Below are positions 1 to 6,609 of a stretch of DNA of 20,040 bases, piece by piece. Made by a program: the position numbers and the translations under genes. The stretch comes from Spirochaetaceae bacterium (GTDB lineage Bacteria; Spirochaetota; Spirochaetia; Treponematales; Breznakiellaceae): NCBI GenBank assembly GCA_031258615.1, contig JAIRMP010000078.1, positions 1 through 20,040 of the forward strand, in the 5' to 3' direction. Below the pieces are notes generated by a model. It saw nothing but the letters and a program-made list of their open reading frames with translations. It was not told the origin of the DNA and searched no databases. How positions within the stretch are numbered: position 1 is the stretch's first letter; every line of letters starts with the position of its first letter.

Positions 1-5
1 AGCTT

Positions 6-11
6 CTCCTT
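6..11 (-). promoter_or_regulatory. Ribosome binding site for a gene beyond the left edge
   Basis: On the minus strand an AAGGAG lies 6 bases past the stop codon of the aspartic protease and 5 bases from the window edge. This is the right distance for a start codon just outside the window. It suggests the protease is the upstream member of a short operon. Inference from the motif only. Confidence 0.5.
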
Positions 12-17
12 AATCCC

Positions 18-431
18 TTACTTGACCACGCTGCGTATCGTATCGCCGTGAGCGCCGACAACCTCTCGTGTTTTTGGGTGGATCATCAAATCCATCTCCT
101 CAAGGGGCAGCGCGCCCAGCAGCACATCCGCCTCGCCGGGAAGGACTACCGCTTTACAGGAGGAATCCCGGTCTTTCCAGCGAATCTCCACCCGTTCCGT
201 TACCTGGCTGGGGACTTTTCCCCCGCCGGCAAGGGTAGTGTCAAGGGTTTCCTTCACCCGCAGCCCCAGCTTTTCTCGGACCGCCTCGTTGATGACCAGG
301 GTCCATGCGCCGGTGTCCACTACGGCGTTCACCGTCAGCCGCCTGACCTGCTCCTGAGGCATATAGCCCCGGTTCGCAATTTCTTGATCCCCGATGTTTA
401 CCAGGGTAATTTCCGTCCGTACTTCTCCCAT
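18..431 (-). CDS. Retropepsin-like (clan AA) aspartic protease, 137 aa
   Basis: Small single-domain protein with the retropepsin active-site triad D39-T40-G41 in the context VVDTGAWTLVI. It is followed near the C-terminus by LLGALPLEEMDLMI, which matches the second hydrophobic-Gly motif of this fold. Such stand-alone bacterial clan AA proteases are predicted to act as homodimers, each subunit giving one Asp; their substrates are mostly unknown. There is no signal peptide or membrane segment, so it should be cytoplasmic. The frame is open a further 25 codons upstream, but the ATG at 431 is chosen because AAGGAG stands 7 bases before it and homology-like sequence begins there. A ribosome binding site just after its stop suggests co-transcription with a gene off the left edge. 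No local partner identifies its role. Confidence 0.75.
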   Translation of the reverse strand: MGEVRTEITLVNIGDQEIANRGYMPQEQVRRLTVNAVVDTGAWTLVINEAVREKLGLRVKETLDTTLAGGGKVPSQVTERVEIRWKDRDSSCKAVVLPGEADVLLGALPLEEMDLMIHPKTREVVGAHGDTIRSVVK

Positions 432-509
432 AAAAATCTCCTTACCGCCAAAGTATGCCCCAAACGACCATTCCTGCCAAGCACGGCAGGCGCCCTCCAC
501 CCACAACGC

Positions 510-580
510 TAGGAGTTTGCGGTAAGCCAGCCGTCAGGCTGGCGTCGCAAACTCCTACGGCAACCGCTTTGCGGTTGCCG
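510..580. repeat. Composite palindromic repeat, copy 1 (two hairpins)
   Basis: The first hairpin, 510-557, has a 12-bp outer stem (TAGGAGTTTGCG with CGCAAACTCCTA) and a 7-bp inner stem (GCCAGCC with GGCTGGC). The second, 559-579, is GGCAACCG-CTTTG-CGGTTGCC, an 8-bp perfect stem. Two more copies of the first hairpin, each followed by an analogous second hairpin, occur at 3291-3357 and 3414-3477. It fills most of the 261-bp space between the protease gene and prs. A further small hairpin, CCTGCC/GGCAGG, lies at 473-490. Confidence 0.85.
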
Positions 581-655
581 CCGCCTCGCAATGACGGCTG
601 GGGCCAAATCAAAAGGTAAAATTGCGGCCTTTGTCGCGGGCCGCCGGCGGGCGGG

Positions 656-685
656 TTGTCAGGTAAAAACGCTTTGTGGTATAAA
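656..685 (+). promoter_or_regulatory. Promoter of prs (leaderless geometry)
   Basis: TTGTCA at 656-661, an 18-base spacer, then TATAAA at 680-685. The -10 ends 7 bases before the ATG at 693, so transcription would start at or beside the start codon. No Shine-Dalgarno sequence is visible before the ATG, which fits a leaderless message. Confidence 0.5.
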
Positions 686-692
686 ATAACCT

Positions 693-1928
693 ATGTACTA
701 TTCGAGTCCCGCAAATCTTGCCATTGTTGCTTGTCCGGGCGGGGAAACATTTTCCGATCAGGTGATCGTTCATTTGAAAAACCAGTGCCTCCGTATTTTT
801 AAAAAAACAGCCGATGAAATGTCGCGGCGTTTCAGTATGGAGCCGGACGAAGTGACGCGGCGTATCAATTTTATAAACGAGATAACAATTCCAGGCATGA
901 ATCCGCGCAGCCATGACATGAAACTGCACACACCCAACTTTAAGGTGCCTACGCGCTTTACAATGTTTCCAAACGGCGAATTGAAAGCGGAAATCCTTAA
1001 ATCAATACGCGGCAAGAATATATTCATAGTGCAGGATGTCGAAAATCGCTATCCGGTCAAATTCAACGATGGCGCGCTTACAAAGCCGCTTTCGGTGAAC
1101 GACCACCTGATGATGATTTATGTTACAATCGACGCGGTTAAACAGGCGGGCGCACGGAGTACTACGCTGGTTATACCAACCTACCCTTACGCCCGCCAGC
1201 ACAGGCGTAAGGGGCGGGAGGGCGTTACATCCAGCCGTGTCGGCAGAATATTTGAATCGCTGGGTGTTGACTGCCTCATCACACTTGACATCCATTCACA
1301 GGAGATAGGTAATGCGTTCTGCCGTATGAGGCTGGAGAATCTTCACGCGAGTTATCAGATTATTCGCAAACTTTCGCAGCTTGTTACGTTTGGCGGCGAA
1401 GATTTTGTGGTAGCCGCGCCGGACACTGGCTCCGTTGATCGCAATAAATTCTACGCGACAGCGCTGAAAAAGCCGTTGGCGCTGATTTACAAGGAACGGG
1501 ACTACTCGAAAGTTACAAAGGACGCTGTCGATAACAACATTGCCGAGATGAAGCTCTTGGGCAACGTGAAGGGAAAAACGGTTTTTATGGCGGACGATAT
1601 GCTGGGAACGGGCGGCACCATGCTGAAAGCGATGAAATTCCTGAAGGAACAGGGAGCGGTGAAGGTGCTGTGCGCGGTGAGTCTGCCGCTTTTTTCAGGG
1701 GACGCGATTAAATTCTTTGATGAGGCGTACAAGGCGGGGCTTTTTCACAGGATAATCGGCACAAACGCGGTTTATCACGAAGAACTGCTCAAGCGTGAAT
1801 GGTACGTGAGTGTTGATGTTACAAAACTTTTTGCGCAAATCATCCTGCGCATACATCAGGGGTTGTCGATTTCATCCATCCTGGACAACCGCGATGTGAT
1901 CATAAAATCTTTAACAAACAAAAGCTGA
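693..1928 (+). CDS. prs: Ribose-phosphate pyrophosphokinase (PRPP synthetase), 411 aa
   Basis: Makes PRPP from ribose 5-phosphate and ATP in the cytoplasm, feeding purine, pyrimidine, histidine, tryptophan and NAD synthesis. The catalytic and ATP-side motif is LDIHS (D199, H201), corresponding to the family's D-x-H. The PRPP-binding loop is DDMLGTGGT (acidic pair D301-D302). The YPYARQHRRKGRE stretch matches the Arg/Lys-rich flexible loop. At 411 residues it is about 90 longer than the usual ~315. Much of the excess is an N-terminal extension of roughly 75 residues that still reads as real protein (LAIVACPGGETFSDQVIVHL), so the ATG at 693 is kept. No ribosome binding site is visible; see the promoter entry. 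The FGGY kinase follows 18 bases after its stop and is probably co-transcribed. Confidence 0.9.
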   Translation: MYYSSPANLAIVACPGGETFSDQVIVHLKNQCLRIFKKTADEMSRRFSMEPDEVTRRINFINEITIPGMNPRSHDMKLHTPNFKVPTRFTMFPNGELKAEILKSIRGKNIFIVQDVENRYPVKFNDGALTKPLSVNDHLMMIYVTIDAVKQAGARSTTLVIPTYPYARQHRRKGREGVTSSRVGRIFESLGVDCLITLDIHSQEIGNAFCRMRLENLHASYQIIRKLSQLVTFGGEDFVVAAPDTGSVDRNKFYATALKKPLALIYKERDYSKVTKDAVDNNIAEMKLLGNVKGKTVFMADDMLGTGGTMLKAMKFLKEQGAVKVLCAVSLPLFSGDAIKFFDEAYKAGLFHRIIGTNAVYHEELLKREWYVSVDVTKLFAQIILRIHQGLSISSILDNRDVIIKSLTNKS

Positions 1929-1946
1929 CGCCCAGGCGCTTACGGT

Positions 1947-3215
1947 ATGGGAAAAACACGGAAGAGAAACGCGATTCTCTGTGCCGACATAGGCACAACA
2001 TCGTTGAAAGCGGCGCTGATCGACATAGGCGCTGCTGGCGGAAAGCGCCTGCTCGGCTTTTCGCGGGAGACTTATCAGGCTGACGGCGGAGCGGCGGGGA
2101 CGCCTGAGCTTTGGGAGGCGGCTTTTTACCGCGCCGTAAAGGTTTTATCTGAGTTTGCCTCCGAAGCCCGGATCGAGGCCGTTTGTATTTCGGGAAACGG
2201 GCCCACGCTTGTGCCGCTTGAGGGGGACGCGCTCGCCGGCAGGGCGCTGCCTCCTCTGCACTGGTTTTCGCCAAGACTCGCCGCGCCGGACGGCGGGGTC
2301 AGCGCGGCCAGCTTCTTCCTGCCCATTGCCGCCTGGTTTCGCCGGAACGAGCCGGAAAACTACGCAAAAACCAGCCTGTTTTTGTCGTGCCAGGAGTGGC
2401 TTTCCGCAAGGCTTGGCGCGGCGCCGGTAACTGTGCTCCCTACGCCGCGCTACAGGCCGTACTACTACGATGATGACCAGTTCGCCGCGTTCGCGCTGGA
2501 TGGCCGCAAATTTCCGCCCTTTGCGCCGCTTGGCGCGCTCACAGGTCGTGTTTCAGGCGAGGCCGCCCGGCTCTGCGGACTTAAAGCGGGTCTCCCTATA
2601 GTTGGGGGCGGGCCGGACTTCATCATGGCGCTGCTTGGTTCAGGCGCGGTTGAGCCCGGCTTTGTCTGCGACCGCGCCGGAAGCTCGGAAGGTATCAATG
2701 TATGCGCCAGGGAACCGCCGCCCGTCGGTGTTGCCGCCGCTCACTCTCTCCGTGTGCTGCCGCACGCGGTAGATGGCCTGTGGAATGTCAGTGTCGTGCT
2801 GCCGGAATCGGGCAGTATCTTTGACCATTACAGGTTGGAAAACGGCTTGCAGGATGTCCCCTACGAAGAGATGTTGAAAAGCATGGCCGGTGAGGGCAGG
2901 CCGCCGCACCCAGTGCTGCGAAGGATCGCGGACGGGACGAAGGGCGCGCTGGAAACTCTGCGTAAGGCTGGTTATCCGGTGTATGAGATGCGTCATTCGG
3001 GAGGGCAGGCGAAAAGTCCGCTATGGAACAGGTTGAAGGCGGAAATCTGCGGGTGCAGGCTGCTTGTACCGGAGATTGTTGACACGGAGCTTGCGGGAAA
3101 CGCCGCCGCCGCAATGTTTGCGCTCGGCTATGCCCCGTCCGTCCCCGCCGCCTGCCAAAAAATTGTCGTGACAGGCAGGCAGGCCAGCCTGCACCAAACG
3201 TACGCCAATAGCTGA
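1947..3215 (+). CDS. FGGY-family carbohydrate kinase, xylulokinase-like, repeat-derived C-terminus
   Basis: Predicted ATP-dependent sugar kinase of the actin-like fold. Phosphate-1 motif is ADIGTTSLKAAL (D14, G16-T18). The second domain opens with GGGPDF, whose D224 is the likely catalytic base. The adenosine motif is SGGQAKSPLW (351-360), followed by TELAGNAAAAMFALGYA. The sugar specificity cannot be read; xylulose or a related ketose is a guess. It is short (422 aa against about 490 for xylulokinases). It stops soon after the last conserved block, and residues 411-422 plus the stop codon lie inside a 72-bp dispersed repeat. The native C-terminal helix, which normally follows, seems to have been lost. 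It may still be active, because the missing part is peripheral. It lies 18 bases downstream of prs, and its own ribosome binding site is weak. Confidence 0.8.
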   Translation: MGKTRKRNAILCADIGTTSLKAALIDIGAAGGKRLLGFSRETYQADGGAAGTPELWEAAFYRAVKVLSEFASEARIEAVCISGNGPTLVPLEGDALAGRALPPLHWFSPRLAAPDGGVSAASFFLPIAAWFRRNEPENYAKTSLFLSCQEWLSARLGAAPVTVLPTPRYRPYYYDDDQFAAFALDGRKFPPFAPLGALTGRVSGEAARLCGLKAGLPIVGGGPDFIMALLGSGAVEPGFVCDRAGSSEGINVCAREPPPVGVAAAHSLRVLPHAVDGLWNVSVVLPESGSIFDHYRLENGLQDVPYEEMLKSMAGEGRPPHPVLRRIADGTKGALETLRKAGYPVYEMRHSGGQAKSPLWNRLKAEICGCRLLVPEIVDTELAGNAAAAMFALGYAPSVPAACQKIVVTGRQASLHQTYANS

Positions 3216-3248
3216 GTCATTGTCCTTGCTATCCGCTGAGCGTGAAAG
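3177..3248 (+). repeat. 72-bp dispersed repeat, copy A
   Basis: Identical at 66 of 72 positions to the reverse complement of 6610-6681. It contains the hairpin GCAGG-CCAG-CCTGC. Its left edge falls inside the sugar kinase gene and supplies that gene's last 12 codons and stop; its right end runs into the tandem repeat that starts at 3235. Confidence 0.9.
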
Positions 3249-3478
3249 AGAACGGGTTGGGCCCTTTCGCTAAGCCATGTAACACAACGGTAGGAGTTTG
3301 CGGTAAGCCAGCCGCTAGGCTGGCGGCGCAAACTCCTATGGCAAGCCTGCGACTTGCACGCTGAGCGTGAAAGAGAACGGGTTGGACCCCTTCGCTAAGC
3401 CATGTAACAACGGTAGGAGTTTGCGGTAAGCCAGCCGTCAGGCGGCGCAAACTCCTATGGCAAGCCTGCGGCTTGCCA
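3235..3478. repeat. Tandem duplication of a 125-bp unit carrying palindromic repeat copies 2 and 3
   Basis: Unit 1 starts at 3235 and unit 2 at 3360, both beginning GCTGAGCGTGAAAGAGAACG. Each carries the composite palindrome seen at 510: first hairpins at 3291-3338 and 3414-3457, second hairpins at 3341-3357 and 3459-3477. Unit 2 has lost four bases of the inner stem. No gene is visible between 3216 and 3535. Short frames here are repeat translations. Confidence 0.85.
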
Positions 3479-3497
3479 CCGCCGCCCATGAATGTCA

Positions 3498-3536
3498 AGC
3501 GCAATTAAAATGTCCCCTGTTTTAGCGCAATTAAAA
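3498..3536. repeat. Direct repeats AGCGCAATTAAAA, possible transposon-end remnant
   Basis: The 13-bp sequence AGCGCAATTAAAA occurs at 3498-3510 and 3524-3536, separated by TGTCCCCTGTTTT. Paired direct repeats with a TGTCCCC core are reminiscent of insertion-sequence ends with repeated transposase-binding sites (IS21-like). No transposase is present, so this is an inference. The open frame of the next gene begins exactly at the right-hand repeat. Confidence 0.4.
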
Positions 3537-3576
3537 CGGAAATAAATCAGTAGATACAGCATCCGAGCTCCTCGCC

Positions 3577-4344
3577 ATGGCCAGCGTGCTGGGTATACAG
3601 GATGACAGGAAAGAGGACGCGCTTAAATTATACGTCGAGATCGCCATGGAAGGCGCAACAAACAAATTTCTGGGCGTGACCGGCACGACGCACGAGCAGG
3701 TGCTGGCGCGGCTGAAAGGCAAATATAATTTTACCCAAAAAGAAATCACGGACGCGGTATACGCCACGATTGCTGAAGTCGTCGCTGCGGAATTTAATAA
3801 GATTAGTTTTATGATAGACAGAAATTACAACGCAGTATTGACACGTAATCCGCAAAACGGGCAATATACGTTGAGTTATGAGGATGCAAAATATGTCACA
3901 GAGACACTCACCGCTTCTACGCTTAACGCCCTGGCATCTGAAATGCGCACCGGAAAATATAAAGCGGATTTTGATGAAGCGGGGATACAGTCAGTCCGCG
4001 ATAATGCCGCGCGGATGCCGTCTTTATCGCAGGTAAGAGGCAGCAGGGTCGCTGCGTCGGTATTGTTTACCGAGATAATGACCGGATTTTACACAGCTAG
4101 AACACCGGAAGATCAAAACAGGTATTATAAAGCCCTGCTGGGATTTGATGCCCGTTTACAATCAATGATCCTGACCGGGGAAGGTAATGTTGCCGAACCT
4201 ATTACTCGTTCATGGGGAACCACTTTATCCGCTATTAATCCAGAACTCGCCAGAAAATCTATCCAAGACTCGCTAAATCTAACTAATTTAGCCGATTTAA
4301 ATAGTGAAGTTGATCGGGTGGAGAGTTCTCTGAACAGCAGGTAA
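3577..4344 (+). CDS. Hypothetical protein, 255 aa, probably 5'-truncated
   Basis: I do not recognise a family. The protein is mostly polar and helical in composition, with no signal peptide, membrane segment or cysteine motif. The frame is open upstream of the first ATG back to 3535, and those extra codons still read like protein (NKSVDTASELLA). There is no start codon and no ribosome binding site in that stretch. The open frame begins at the second AGCGCAATTAAAA repeat. I infer that the original N-terminus was removed by a rearrangement at about 3536, leaving a fragment that may not be expressed. Codon use is more A+T-rich than in the preceding kinase, suggesting separate ancestry. A palindromic repeat followed by a T-run begins 8 bases after its stop and could act as terminator. 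Confidence 0.55.
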   Translation: MASVLGIQDDRKEDALKLYVEIAMEGATNKFLGVTGTTHEQVLARLKGKYNFTQKEITDAVYATIAEVVAAEFNKISFMIDRNYNAVLTRNPQNGQYTLSYEDAKYVTETLTASTLNALASEMRTGKYKADFDEAGIQSVRDNAARMPSLSQVRGSRVAASVLFTEIMTGFYTARTPEDQNRYYKALLGFDARLQSMILTGEGNVAEPITRSWGTTLSAINPELARKSIQDSLNLTNLADLNSEVDRVESSLNSR

Positions 4345-4351
4345 ACGCAGG

Positions 4352-4393
4352 GGTGTCAGTCACCTTTTTGGTAACGCGGGGGTGGCTGACACC
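4352..4393. repeat. GTGTCAGTCACC palindrome, copy 1 (left flank of vapBC)
   Basis: Arms GGTGTCAGTCACC (4352-4364) and GGTGGCTGACACC (4381-4393) pair over 13 positions with one G-T wobble, around the loop TTTTTGGTAACGCGGG. Five T residues follow on the plus strand, so it could end transcription of the upstream gene. The same element recurs in the same orientation at 5144-5183. Confidence 0.85.
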
Positions 4394-4416
4394 TTTTTCC
4401 CCGCTTTGCGATATAT

Positions 4417-4812
4417 CTATATCCAATTTTCTATCTTTAATTTTTTAATTTTTTTGAATTCCCTAATATTATTTGTTACAAATACATAATCTGCCCTCAA
4501 TGCCTGTGCGGCAAGCTGCATATCATAAGGCCCAATGATATTTCCATTCCGTTCCAATTCAGCTCTAATTATTCCATAAATTTCCGCATCCATAGAATCA
4601 AAATTAATTATCTCGAAAGGAGACAAAAAATTCATTAGCGCTTCTCTATTCCTTTCCCGATATGTACTTTCTGATGCCCCATATTCCATTTCCGCGACCG
4701 TTATTGAGGATATTTTAATTTCCGAAGCTTGATATTTTTCCAGCCTGTTTAGTATTTCGAGTGGATGCTTGTTGGCAATGTATATACAAATATTGGTATC
4801 TAATAAATACAC
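4417..4812 (-). CDS. vapC: VapC-type PIN-domain toxin ribonuclease, 131 aa
   Basis: PIN-domain endoribonuclease toxin, expected to cleave tRNA or other RNA when its antitoxin is degraded. The metal-binding acidic set is visible: D5 in LLDTN, E41 in TVAEMEYGA, D97 in GPYDMQLAAQA, and the C-terminal TNNIREF block with N115 where many members have Asp or Asn. Length is normal for VapC. It starts with GTG at 4812; that G is also the last base of the antitoxin's TAG stop, so the two are translationally coupled. An AAGGA lies a few bases upstream. Its A+T content is far above that of the flagellar and tRNA-synthetase genes nearby, consistent with horizontal acquisition. FitB is an alternative name for similar proteins. 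Confidence 0.88.
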   Translation of the reverse strand: MYLLDTNICIYIANKHPLEILNRLEKYQASEIKISSITVAEMEYGASESTYRERNREALMNFLSPFEIINFDSMDAEIYGIIRAELERNGNIIGPYDMQLAAQALRADYVFVTNNIREFKKIKKLKIENWI

Positions 4813-5042
4813 TATTTTTGTTTCCTTTTTTGCATTTTCGGCTGATTTCTCCCATCCATAAAATAATCATCTGAAAAATCCGCGAGACTTTTTTTAAACA
4901 AGTCCCATGGATCATTTTTTGGAAAAATAATAATCGTGTTTCCTATTTTATTTATATATAATTCTTCTCCGTCAATTTTGTACTCTTTGGGGATACGTAC
5001 CGCCTGGCTATTCCCGCTTTTGAAAACCCTTGTTGTTAACAT
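4812..5042 (-). CDS. vapB: AbrB/MazE-like antitoxin (VapB), 76 aa
   Basis: Antitoxin of the module. Residues 1-45 match the SpoVT-AbrB swapped-hairpin DNA-binding domain (TTRVFKSGNSQAVRIPKE, then a short beta strand pair). The C-terminal tail (DPWDLFKKSLADFSDDYF) is the usual toxin-neutralising segment. The frame allows 11 more codons upstream, but the ATG at 5042 is chosen because AAGGAG precedes it by 9 bases and the domain starts there. It is encoded just before vapC, sharing one base, and is expected to repress its own promoter through the nearby inverted repeat. Confidence 0.88.
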   Translation of the reverse strand: MLTTRVFKSGNSQAVRIPKEYKIDGEELYINKIGNTIIIFPKNDPWDLFKKSLADFSDDYFMDGRNQPKMQKRKQK

Positions 5043-5064
5043 TCGTTTAATCTCCTTGTTTATC

Positions 5065-5094
5065 AGTATATGCATAAGTATATACAGAAGTCAA
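5065..5094 (-). promoter_or_regulatory. vapBC promoter and candidate operator
   Basis: On the minus strand TTGACT (5094-5089), an 18-base spacer and TATACT (5070-5065) form a good sigma-70-like promoter. An inverted repeat, GTATAT (5066-5071) with ATATAC (5080-5085), overlaps the -10 and spacer and is a plausible autoregulatory operator for the AbrB-like antitoxin. The transcript would have a short leader containing the vapB ribosome binding site. Confidence 0.6.
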
Positions 5095-5143
5095 TGTTTT
5101 TTGGCATTTTTCAGGGGTTATTTCGCATAAACGGTAGCGCAAA

Positions 5144-5183
5144 GGTGTCAGTCACCATTTTGGTAACGCGGGGGTGGCTGACA
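5144..5183. repeat. GTGTCAGTCACC palindrome, copy 2 (right flank of vapBC)
   Basis: Direct copy of the element at 4352: GGTGTCAGTCACC (5144-5156), loop ATTTTGGTAACGCGGG, then GGTGGCTGACA (5173-5183). It lacks the last arm bases and the T-run. The two copies enclose the whole toxin-antitoxin module and its promoter. Confidence 0.85.
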
Positions 5184-5215
5184 AACCAAAAAAACGATTA
5201 ACGTGTGGAGGTGCG

Positions 5216-5320
5216 ATGATGAAAAAGACACTGTTTCTAACAGCGCTTGTTTGCGCCGTGTCCCTTTCCGCCCAAGAGGTGGCAGGTGGTAGTGCGGTGA
5301 CTATGGATGTTAGTAAATAG
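5216..5320 (+). pseudogene. Truncated secreted-protein gene: signal peptide only, 34 codons
   Basis: A strong ribosome binding site (GGAGGTG, 5207-5213) precedes ATGATG. The frame encodes a textbook signal peptide: MKK, a hydrophobic core TLFLTALVCAVSLS, and a cleavage-like AQ. It then runs only about 14 more codons to a TAG. No continuation of a mature domain is evident in the next 200 bases. It is most likely the 5' remnant of an exported-protein gene, cut off near the repeat; a genuine 34-residue secreted peptide is less likely but possible. The palindrome copy 2 lies directly upstream. Confidence 0.55.
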
Positions 5321-5534
5321 AGTTGTTTGGAAACTTCAGTTTCCGCGCCCACTTCCATTAAAAAACGCAGTTTTGTAAGGCTGAAAGCCTGAAAAACCGC
5401 AAGACTGCAAGACAACCAACCGGGTTGTCGAACAAGTCTACTAGTTTCTTTATGCCATAATGCCAGGCCATTTTTCATAAGCTTCTAATTTTCACCCGTT
5501 TTTCCCAAAGGCAATCCCTTATCCCCCTCTCCCA
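5321..5534. other. Gene-free stretch with small hairpins
   Basis: Between the truncated signal peptide ORF and the flagellar gene. It holds GAAACT-TC-AGTTTC at 5331-5344 and GACAACC-AACCG-GGTTGTC at 5411-5429, the latter resembling the second hairpin of the composite repeat. No convincing gene on either strand. Confidence 0.5.
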
Positions 5535-6380
5535 CTATCCTACGCGGGCGGTCTGGTTTATCAGCGTGCCTAGCATGGCGTCGCCCGCTTGAATCACCTT
5601 TTGGTTCGCCTCGTACGCGCGGTTCACCTCTATCATGTGAACCATCTCCAGCACCGGGTCAACGTTTGAACCCTCGGTAAAGCCCTGAACCACGCGGGGA
5701 CGCGCCTGGACATCCATTATCTCCGCCTCGCCAGAAGTGTCCGTGGCGCGGTACAGGTTCGATCCCTGCTTCTCAAGGTAGCGGTCTATGTCAAACTGAA
5801 CGATTTTAAGCGTGTCCAGCATAAACTTGTCGTCCCAGGTATTCCGCTCCCGCTCCACAAGCTCGTCGTCCGCATACTCCCTGTTGATCCAGACACGTCC
5901 GGCCTTGTCAACCTGAAAATTGTTTGCCTGCACACGCAAGGGGCCGTTCTCGCCCAGCACGGGGTAGCCCTCTTTCGTCTCCAAAAAGCCTTCTTTCCCA
6001 AGGTGAAACGCGCCGTTCCGCGTATACCGCTCGCCCCAGGGCGTTTGCACGGTGAAAAAACCCTTGCCGTCCAGCGCCAGGTCAAAGTCGCTGCCCGTCT
6101 CCTTGAACTCCCCCTGCTGGAAGTCGGTGTACATCTCGTTGAACTCCACCCCTGTCCCCAGCTTGCCAATCACAGGCGCGATGTCCGCCGACCCGAACGG
6201 GCGCCTGTACACGCCGTCATCGTCCATGCGCCGCAACAGAAGCTCAGGGAACGCCTTATGCACGGCAATATCCTTTTTGTACCCATCAACATCCACATTC
6301 GCCAGGTTATTCGACGCGGCGTCAAGCCGCCACTGCTGGGCGCGCATACCGCTCGCCCCCGTAAACCATGTTCTAATCAT
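5535..6380 (-). CDS. flgF: Flagellar basal-body rod protein, FlgF/FlgG family, 281 aa
   Basis: Structural subunit of the flagellar rod, exported by the flagellar type III system. Spirochaetes place it in periplasmic flagella. The N-terminal rod motif is ASGMRAQQWRLDAASNNLANV (residues about 10-30, conserved ASNNLAN). The middle domain has DFDLALDGKGFFTVQTPWGERYTRNGAF. The C-terminal motif is EVNRAYEANQKVIQAGDAML. All three are diagnostic of the FlgF/FlgG/FlhO group, and the length fits FlgF or the spirochaetal FlhO better than the hook protein. No second rod gene follows, although spirochaetes usually carry two adjacent paralogues. GAGGAGG stands upstream of the ATG at 12-13 bases, a slightly long gap. 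Family call is firm; the F/G/FlhO choice is not. Confidence 0.85.
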   Translation of the reverse strand: MIRTWFTGASGMRAQQWRLDAASNNLANVDVDGYKKDIAVHKAFPELLLRRMDDDGVYRRPFGSADIAPVIGKLGTGVEFNEMYTDFQQGEFKETGSDFDLALDGKGFFTVQTPWGERYTRNGAFHLGKEGFLETKEGYPVLGENGPLRVQANNFQVDKAGRVWINREYADDELVERERNTWDDKFMLDTLKIVQFDIDRYLEKQGSNLYRATDTSGEAEIMDVQARPRVVQGFTEGSNVDPVLEMVHMIEVNRAYEANQKVIQAGDAMLGTLINQTARVG

Positions 6381-6609
6381 ACGCTGTCTCCAACCTCCTC
6401 CGCCCTTCGTTACTAAAGTATCGGAATTTCCAGAGGATTTTCTAAGTAGTGAATAGTGAAGCTGCTGGTAGGAGGTGGCAGGCGAATCGTCCTTGCGGGC
6501 TGCCGGTAAGTCGGGTGAATGGTGAATAATGAAGTTTTGATATGAGAGCCGGAAATTATCACATGGGAATGAAAATTGAAATCACCATTATTAACTATTA
6601 ACCCGCTTA
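6381..6609. other. Gene-free stretch between flgF and aspS
   Basis: Contains degenerate short motifs such as GTGAATAGTGAAG and GGTGAATGGTGAATAATGAAG. A segment at about 6484-6510 (TCGTCCTTGC...GGTAAG..GGGTGAAT) resembles 17952-17980. It probably represents decayed repeats. No supported gene. Confidence 0.45.

Noticed and set aside
3235..3478. Possible CRISPR array
   Set aside because: Only two units of 125 bp, which are near-identical along their whole length, with no unique spacers; it is a tandem duplication.
5152..5478. 108-codon minus-strand frame
   Set aside because: Runs through repeat hairpins, the palindrome copy and the antisense of the signal peptide ORF.
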